From Paracamarosporium sp. OC-R06-R3 (Eukaryota; Ascomycota; Dothideomycetes; Pleosporales; Didymosphaeriaceae), in NCBI GenBank assembly GCA_019828545.1, contig JACVRA010000380.1, positions 1 to 15,776 on the forward strand: a stretch of DNA of 15,776 nt. The letters run 5' to 3'. Position 1 is the stretch's first letter. Each line of letters begins with the position of its first letter. The notes under the pieces are model-generated. The model had not been told where the DNA came from, did not search any database, and saw nothing but the letters and a program-made list of their open reading frames with translations. Of the stretch, positions 9,961-15,776 are shown piece by piece. Made by a program: the position numbers and the translations under genes.

Positions 9961-11990
9961 TTAAAAAAAGGCTAGTATTTCTCTAAAAAGGTCCTCTAGT
10001 CTAATATAAGGTTATTAGGCACTAAAGGAAAGCTATTCTTATTAGCATTAGTAATATTAGTAGGTAGGACCTATATACCACCCGGCTAGCTATTATAGGC
10101 TTACACGGTACTAAAAGACAATAGTCTAGTAATAGCTAAAGTAGTTAAGGTAACTATACTACCTACCTAGAAAGCCTTTATATTTACGTACGTAGTTAGG
10201 TAGTAATAGGTAAAGTTATTAATATAAGTAGGTTAATATTATTATTAAAAGTAAAAAGAAAGGTATAATAAAGTAGGTAGATAGTTATATTTAAAAATAG
10301 ATATATATATCCCTTTATACTTTTATTTACTTTATAGAAAATATTAGTCTATAGTAATTCCTACTAGTAATATACCTTCCTACCTATATTAAAGTCTTTA
10401 GGATTGTCTATTCCCCTCTCTTAGAGGGAAGAATAATCTATAACGTAGCTATTTACCTATTTAGAAAATGCTATAAAGATAATATCTACGTTTCTATACT
10501 ACTTTACTCTATACCTATAGCTATGCCATTGGTGATCCATCGTATATAGGTAAGAAAGATTAGAGGTATTACTAAGAAGTATATAAATATACGTACGCCG
10601 TATAAAGAAGACGTTATAATTATCTAGTTATCTTTTCTATATAATTAATACTATAGGCGTAAACGAGACATTACTACTATAGGGATAGTTATAAGGTATA
10701 CTAGGTATAATAATATAAAATAATTTATAAGATTAATTACTAGGATACTATTCTAGATATTATATAATAGATTACCTACTAGAAAGCTATACCGTAATAA
10801 CTTTAGTCCCTATACGGCATTCCGTCTCTTAGTAGTGTAAAAGTTTAGATTAAAAACCCTAAAGTTAAACCTACTACATTATAGTTAGATAAGGTTACGT
10901 TAGTATATATAAATATATTAGCTTATTTAGTCTACTTCTACCTAAAGGGGGTTTAGGTATAAGAAATATACTCTTACTAATTAATAATTTAAACTACTAC
11001 CTACTAAGATATTATAAGTAAATATTTTATTAAGAATTACCTTTATATCTCTTCCTTAGCTATAATAACTATAAAAATAGAATATATATAGTTTATTCCC
11101 TTTTCCTCTCCTACTAAATTATATACTTATACTACTAAGATAGTATTATAGTTAATATAATAGAATATTAATAAGTACTATAAAAAGTCCTTATATCTAC
11201 TAGCCTACCCTTTAGCTCCTAGTTATAGTAGCTTCTCTCTTTAGTCTAGCTATTATAGTACACGTATAGACTTTCTTCTATAGTAGGACTTAATATTTTT
11301 AGATAATAGTAGTTAAGGCCCTTAGTAAGCTATTAATAAGTTTAATAATACTCTAGTTTACGTAGCTATTATAGTAGAGACTATTAGCTTTATAGCTTAT
11401 ACTATCTCTACTAATAATCTTATAAATATATTTATATTCCTTATCTAGTACCTAATACTTATATATAAAAATAATATAATTACCTATTTATTTATATCTA
11501 AGTTAATGCTAGTCCTTTAGTCTTGCCCTATTATTTCTTACTATAGTATACTACGTTGTGTTTAGTAGGATTCTATAGTAGGTAACCTTAAGGAAGTATT
11601 ATATATATAATATACTCTAGTATCTACTAAATAGGGTTTTACTTCTTTTTATTACTTTTAACTTTAGGTTGTTTTTAATTTAGCTTCTTAAGGCATCCTC
11701 TTCTACCTAAGTAATAAAGAGCAGAAACCTAATAGAAGAGGAATAGTAGTATAAGTAAAAAAAAAGGTTAACTATTTTATACCTAGGCCTTAGGCTATAG
11801 CTTATATACTTTGTTCTATTTACTATTATAGAGGCCTAGTTCTTAGTTATTAGCTAGTACTAGACTGGCTAACCTCTTTCCTATAGCAATACTTATATAA
11901 GGTAGAAGTACTTAAGTTAAACTACTAACAGTACTATATTATTAATTTTAATATACTTTTTTTACGTTTATTCCCTTTACTATATATACG
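9961..11990 (+). pseudogene. Frame C: decayed ORF of unknown function
   Basis: A + strand frame (3n+1) of about 675 codons with moderate TAA/TAG density. Well-preserved parts are 10084-10200 (purine-first bias, AYTVLKDNSLVIAKVVKVT), 10501-10560 (YAIGDPSYIGKKD, where CCATTGGTGATCCATCG keeps CpA and TpG), 10861-10950, and 11329-11517, with one stop in 63 codons. The text at 11341-11450 (TISTNNLINIFIFLI) is hydrophobic but broken by polar residues, so a membrane segment is not certain. A basic patch lies near 11720-11770. The frame ends at about 11990, just before the second less mutated island. It may be the 3' part of the same ORF as frame B. No catalytic motif was recognised. Confidence 0.4.
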
Positions 11991-11994
11991 TTAA

Positions 11995-12260
11995 TATGTC
12001 TATAGCTGTATACCATCTACCGCCTCTTTAAATTTACGCCTAGGAGCGACACCCCCAGATACGTCGTCTCGCACGAATAGCTATTTTGGGTATAGGAAGC
12101 CCTGCCTATAATTAATATACTATCCTATCCCCGCCTTATAGCGTACATCTACTTACCTCTCCTTCTTCTTTTTTTTCTCTCTAGGCGTTTTAGTTACCTT
12201 TATTGTAATTTACCCCTCTTGCTACCTACCTATAGTGCTAAGGGAGACCTAGGTGGATAA
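11995..12260. promoter_or_regulatory. GC-richer, weakly mutated island upstream of frame D
   Basis: Lines 12001-12060 (28/60 G+C) and 12061-12120 (25/60) stand out from their flanks. CpG and some CpA survive (TACCATCTACCGCC, GCGACACCCCCAGATACG, CTCGCACGAATAG). No long frame can be read through it. It is followed by a pyrimidine tract and then by frame D, the same arrangement as the 6835-6945 island before frame B. An old promoter or 5' leader is the simplest reading; a non-repeated remnant spared by RIP is the alternative. Confidence 0.35.
12156..12182 (+). promoter_or_regulatory. 27-nt pyrimidine tract (CT-rich)
   Basis: Twenty-seven consecutive pyrimidines run directly into AG. Fungal promoters often carry CT-rich tracts just upstream of the transcription start, and a pyrimidine tract followed by AG is also what a 3' splice site looks like. 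Either reading fits its place before frame D; neither is proven. Confidence 0.3.
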
Positions 12261-13800
12261 AAAGAGGCTAAAGAAAATAAAAGGAAATAGTAACTATAGC
12301 TAAAGGCTAATACTAAAAGGGCTAGTCTAGGCAACTATATATTAGATATAAGTATAAGTAAGGTTTATCTTATCTTTTACCCTCTACTTTTATACGTTAC
12401 AAAGACCCTCTAAAGAGGTAACCTAGAGAAAGGTATTTAATACTTTAATAAGTATATAGAATTAATTAATCTTTACTATATATATAATTAACTTAACTTA
12501 GTTTAATTACTATATATAGTCCTTTCCCTATATATATCTTAAGGTTACTAAAGCTAGCTATAGTATTAAACTATTATATAGTAGCATCTTATAGCCTTAT
12601 TTTAACTTTTATTTTATAGCCTCTATAGATATACCTACTAGTTGTAATACAACCCCGTCTTATAGATATTAAATTTTATAACTAGGCTTAATATAGCTAC
12701 CTTTATTATTTTAAATAAATATATTGCCCTATTTAACGTTTAATCTTTAATTTAACTATGCCCTATTCTCTTCTACCTAGTAAGCTAACTATAGCTTAAC
12801 TAAAGGGTTAATAAGAATAAATACCTTAATTACGTTAAAAAAGTTTAAAGTTAAGATAGATATATATATTATATTTTCCTTTACTAAGGCTTTTAGTATA
12901 GTAATACATTTAATACTTAATACCTAACTCTAGCTTTACCTAATAAGGTCTAGTTTAAAGAAATACTTAGTTACTTTAATTTAAAAGGCATAGTAGTACT
13001 CTAGATAGATATAAAGAATATTAATAGTAGGGTTAAATAGGTAGATATAAAAAGGAATACTATTTTAACGTAGCTATATTATAAAGCCCTACTTATAAAT
13101 CTATATAACTATAACCCTATAAGCCTTATAGTTAATAAAGAGTAATACTATTTTAAATTTAATAGGGTCTAAACGGTTATATTAGAATTTAATAGTAAGG
13201 TCTAGTTTAATATAGTAAAACTTTTAATAGCCTACTTTAAAGGGTATAAGTATTAGTATTAGCCCCTTTAGTAGTACTTAACGCTATATTATACTTTATA
13301 ACTTAAGAGCTAGTAAAGAGAAGTAAGTAAAGGAGGACGTAGTAAAAGCTATAGTATTTATACTAGCTACTTTAAACTAGTAATAAGGTATAAAGTAAAT
13401 ACTAGTAGTAGTTAGCTATATATAGTATACCTATTTATACCTACTATTTAAAGTACCTTTATAAAGTATTTATAGGTTTAGAAAGTCTTTATAATATAAT
13501 ATTTACGTTATATTATAAGTATTATTATACTATACTATAGAGGCTTAGATAGATAGATAAGGTATAGGGTTTAAATATTATTATTTAAAAAAGAGAGATA
13601 GGTAATTACCTAATATATATAATATACTTAACGCTAAGAGTCTACTATATATTAAATTACGGCAGTACGGGAACCTACTTATTAAATAAATAGTAATATA
13701 GTAGCCTACATATTAAATAAATAATAGTATAGAAGCCTATATATTAGATAGTAGTATAAAAGCCTATATATTAAACAATAGTATAGAAATCTTATATATA
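12241..13800 (+). pseudogene. Frame D: decayed ORF with C-terminal 9-residue repeats, unknown function
   Basis: A + strand frame (3n+1) begins after the second island. The clearest part is 12784-12924, 47 codons without a stop, including LTKGLIRINTLITLKKFKVK and a hydrophobic continuation. From 13020 to 13400 the 3n and 3n+1 registers have equal stop density, so a frame shift cannot be excluded. From about 13540 the 3n+1 register reads GIGFKYYYLKKRDRQLPN when the TAA and TAG codons are taken as lost Gln. It then enters the tandem repeat, where it gives a 9-residue repeat of the form EAYILNNSI. An A-rich Lys tract ends it. Stops are TAA/TAG only. The family is not recognised. Confidence 0.4.
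13671..13800 (+). repeat. 27-bp minisatellite, four to five units
   Basis: Successive units start at about 13671, 13701, 13732, 13759 and 13786, with lengths 30, 31, 27 and 27 bp and a partial last copy. The shared form is GAAGCCTATATATTA followed by AWWAATAGTATA. The last full units are a multiple of three and encode nine residues in the register of frame D, so the repeat may have been coding. The two longer first units carry extra AAAT, which would break or precede the coding part. Confidence 0.75.
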
Positions 13801-13830
13801 AAAAAAAATAAAAAAATAAAAAAAAAATAG
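13798..13830 (+). other. A-rich tail with T interruptions
   Basis: Runs of seven to ten A are separated by single T. It directly follows the minisatellite and precedes a TAGTAGGATTAGGGG sequence. It may be a Lys-rich C-terminal end of frame D, or the 3' tail of a retroposed element. Confidence 0.4.
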
Positions 13831-13834
13831 TAGG

Positions 13835-13846
13835 ATTAGGGGTAGG
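13835..13846 (+). repeat. Short telomere-like motif
   Basis: TTAGGGGTAGGG is one exact and one near copy of the fungal telomere unit TTAGGG, followed by TAAC. TTAGGG/CCCTAA has no CpA or TpG and so is not altered by RIP. Two units are too few to prove a telomeric origin. Confidence 0.25.
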
Positions 13847-13849
13847 GTA

Positions 13850-15460
13850 ACTTACTATAGATATAAATACTATATAGCCTTAAGTATATTATTATAATAA
13901 GTTTTACCTCTACTATAGTTATTATAGATTACTACCCTTACTAATTAATAATAATAAGATCTTTTTTTATATTATTATAGAAGCAGACTACCGTGTAGGC
14001 TAATAGTAGTAGCAACTTAGTAAAGTATAATTAAGTATATTACTTATAATAAGGCATAGTATAAGGTATATAAAAAATATTATAGAGTATTATATAACGT
14101 AGGACATTACTATACCGTTAAAGAATAAATAGAGGTAGGGAAATAAGGTAAGTAGAATAATAGCTAAAGTACTAAACTTAATTATTACTTTCTTATACTA
14201 TTTCTTATCCTAATTTAAATCTTATTTTTATACTTATATTATACTATATAATTATAGACTACTCCGTGCTTTAATATAAAATAGTAATATCTAATATATT
14301 AGTAATTTAAAGAGTCTTTATTTTACCTTTACTATAAAGTAACCTACTACTTTACGTTTACGTAGGTTTATAATCCTCTTATACCCTTATACTATACTAA
14401 GGCTTACTTTAATATAGTTGCCGTATATTTTAGTAATATAGTTTAAATAAGTAGACTATTCTTAGCATCTCTTTACGTAGTAGCCTATATAGTAAGCCTA
14501 TAACTAAACTACGCCATTCTATTTTTTAGACTAAGGTTTAAGCAGCCTATATAAAAGAATTATACTATTAAGGCTATTTTAAATAGAAAGGTAAATACTT
14601 TAGTATAGGGGATAAGTAGTTAGTTAAAAGGCTAATATAAAGTTAAATAGAGTAAGATACTCTTAAACTTAGTTATTATTAAGCTTCTTTAGGGCACTCC
14701 TCCTAAGCTAAATAAGGTAGAGGTAGTAGGTATAATTAAGGAAATATAAACTTTTTTTAAGATAAATATTATATATATTTTATAAGTTAAAGGCTAGATA
14801 ACTATAGCGTATTAACTACTCTATAAAAGAACTTTAGTTTTATAGTTATACTTTTAATTAATTTTAGTATACGTAAGCTTTATTTTATAAACTACTAAAT
14901 AAGTATATAGAATCTATTATAATATAAATATTTATACCTTTTCCTAGGATATAAACAACAGTATTATACTTTATATACTAAATATAACTAAGAAAATCGG
15001 TACGTTATCTTAGAGAAAGACGAGTATAGTTAATAGTTAATATAATAGAATATAAGGGCATTAGTAATTATCTACTTAAAAAGCTAGGCTAGATTAAAGT
15101 TATTTAAGGCAACTAAAATAGTCTACGTAATAGTAAGGTTATACTTTAGGATTAAAAAGTACTACTAATATAAAAGAGGGAGTTAATATTATTATAGTCT
15201 AATATAAAAGGATTTATTAGCTTTATATTTTATAACTATAATAGAATCTAGTTTAAACGCTGTGCTTTTATTATTATAAAGTAGTAAAGATAACTTAATT
15301 AACTTTTATCTTCTTCTCTATAGCTTCTTTCTATTTATACTTATTTATAGTAGTAGTAGGGAATCGTTTACAATAGAAATAAGTTTCTTAACAAAATAGT
15401 AAAGAGCTAGTTACTTTAAAATATTAATAATACTTTAGTTAGTAAATACTATTATTTATA
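13850..15460. other. RIP-degraded stretch, no confident gene
   Basis: All + strand frames contain many TAA/TAG stops. The 3n+1 register is a little more open at 14761-15420, for example around 15061-15180 and 15301-15400 (FYLLLYSFFLFILIYSSSRE, hydrophobic), but the text is not convincing enough to call a gene. The remainder looks like the rest of the block. No RNA gene or clear repeat was seen; the minus strand was not fully resolved. Confidence 0.4.
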
Positions 15461-15776
15461 AGTAAGACTTTATATTTTAGTCTTATTCCCTCTATAATAC
15501 CAACGCCACTATAGATTATAAGAATAGGCCTTGGTAAGGGTAAGAATATAGGATTAACTAATTTAAGAGTAAATAGATAACTAAAGTAGTATAAATAGAT
15601 ATAACGTAATACTCTTTCTAGTTAATTTAAAGCTATATTATTAAAGTAGTATAAAACGCAGCTAAACGCTCTTTTAGCTGGCTTAAAGCCTAATTATAAA
15701 AGTAGTATAAATAGGTATAATGCTGCCCCTAAGCTTAAATAAGTCCTTATAAAAAACTTAAGGCCTTTAAATCTAC
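15461..15776 (+). pseudogene. Short decayed coding fragment running off the window
   Basis: The + strand register 3n+2 is the most protein-like here. It has an open segment of 30 codons at 15650-15739 (including LNALLAGLKPNYKSSINRYN), a Gly/Lys-rich part near 15520-15560 and TAA/TAG stops at likely Gln or Trp codons. The text is basic and amphipathic, and could be the start of another Gag-like or DNA-binding protein. The frame probably continues past the window edge. Identity is unknown. Confidence 0.3.
15659..15680. repeat. 8-bp perfect inverted repeat
   Basis: CAGCTAAA (15659-15666) pairs with TTTAGCTG (15673-15680) around a 6-nt loop. Both arms keep CpA or TpG, which is uncommon here. It lies inside the decayed coding fragment and is not followed by a T run, so a terminator is not supported; chance is quite possible. 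Confidence 0.35.

Larger units (their letters stand above)
1..15776. repeat. RIP-mutated AT-rich repeat block
   Basis: The whole window has the base pattern left by repeat-induced point mutation, the premeiotic C-to-T mutation of duplicated DNA in filamentous ascomycetes. TpA is greatly over-represented, CpA and TpG are scarce, and TGA and TCA trinucleotides are nearly absent. C and G survive mostly in contexts that RIP does not favour (GCC, CCT, GGC, ACG). Lines I counted run from about 15% to 35% G+C outside a few islands. Long + strand frames are interrupted by TAA/TAG only. That RIP acts on repeats is established for fungi; that this block consists of mobile-element copies is inferred. 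Plain AT mutational bias is a weaker alternative, because it would not spare CpC and CpG while removing CpA. Confidence 0.85.

Noticed and set aside
1441..11990. Telomere-linked RecQ-type helicase spanning frames A to C
   Set aside because: Size and a possible N-terminal finger would fit, but no Walker A, DExH or motif VI sequence could be found, even allowing for RIP-type changes.
12156..12184. 3' splice site of an intron
   Set aside because: The pyrimidine tract plus AG fits, but no convincing donor or branch site was seen upstream, and there is no coding frame before it to be spliced.
13549..13561. GATA microsatellite
   Set aside because: Only three units; expected by chance in this composition.
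1..15776. AT-rich organelle, endosymbiont or protist genome instead of RIP
   Set aside because: Such genomes do not specifically lose CpA/TpG while keeping CpC, CpG and GGCC, and would have intact open frames with normal stop spacing.
1..15776. tRNA or rRNA genes
   Set aside because: No conserved T-loop (GGTTCGAATCC-like) or rRNA core sequence was found on either strand by eye.

Overview
This window looks like a piece of a filamentous ascomycete (Pezizomycotina) genome that has been saturated by repeat-induced point mutation (RIP). It is very AT-rich, dominated by TpA. CpA and TpG are rare, and TGA and TCA are almost missing (about five TGA on the + strand by eye). TAA, TAG, TTA and CTA are everywhere. 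That is what C-to-T change at CpA on both strands leaves behind. No intact gene longer than a few dozen codons survives, and no rRNA, tRNA, CRISPR array or bacterial-type operon is visible. I cannot name the species.

Under the damage, long decayed reading frames can be followed on the + strand. Their stops are almost all TAA/TAG, as expected where CAA, CAG or TGG codons were mutated. From left to right: (1) a gag-like pseudogene, about 3-1070, ending in a clear CCHC zinc knuckle; (2) a 4-kb decayed frame A, about 1441-5690, with a possible C2H2-like finger and a Lys-rich end; (3) a non-coding stretch, 5800-6830, holding a degenerate direct repeat of about 140 bp; (4) a GC-richer, less mutated island at 6835-6945; (5) decayed frames B (about 7004-9420) and C (about 9961-11990), joined by a segment (9420-9960) whose frame is uncertain; (6) a second island at 11995-12260 with a 27-nt pyrimidine tract; (7) decayed frame D, 12241 to about 13800, ending in a 27-bp tandem repeat, an A-rich tail and a short telomere-like motif; (8) a poorly resolved tail, 13850-15776, with one short gag- or ORF-like open stretch at the end.

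All the recognisable frames point the same way. Frames B and D each follow a less mutated island that could be an old promoter, and the CCHC segment before frame A is another such island. This fits one or more large mobile elements (a gag-bearing retroelement plus multi-kb ORFs), silenced by RIP and now heterochromatic. I found no convincing reverse transcriptase, integrase, RNase H, DDE transposase or helicase motif, so the element class beyond 'gag-like' is open. Frame calls come from reading by eye (stop density, purine bias at codon position 1, protein-like composition) and are approximate.
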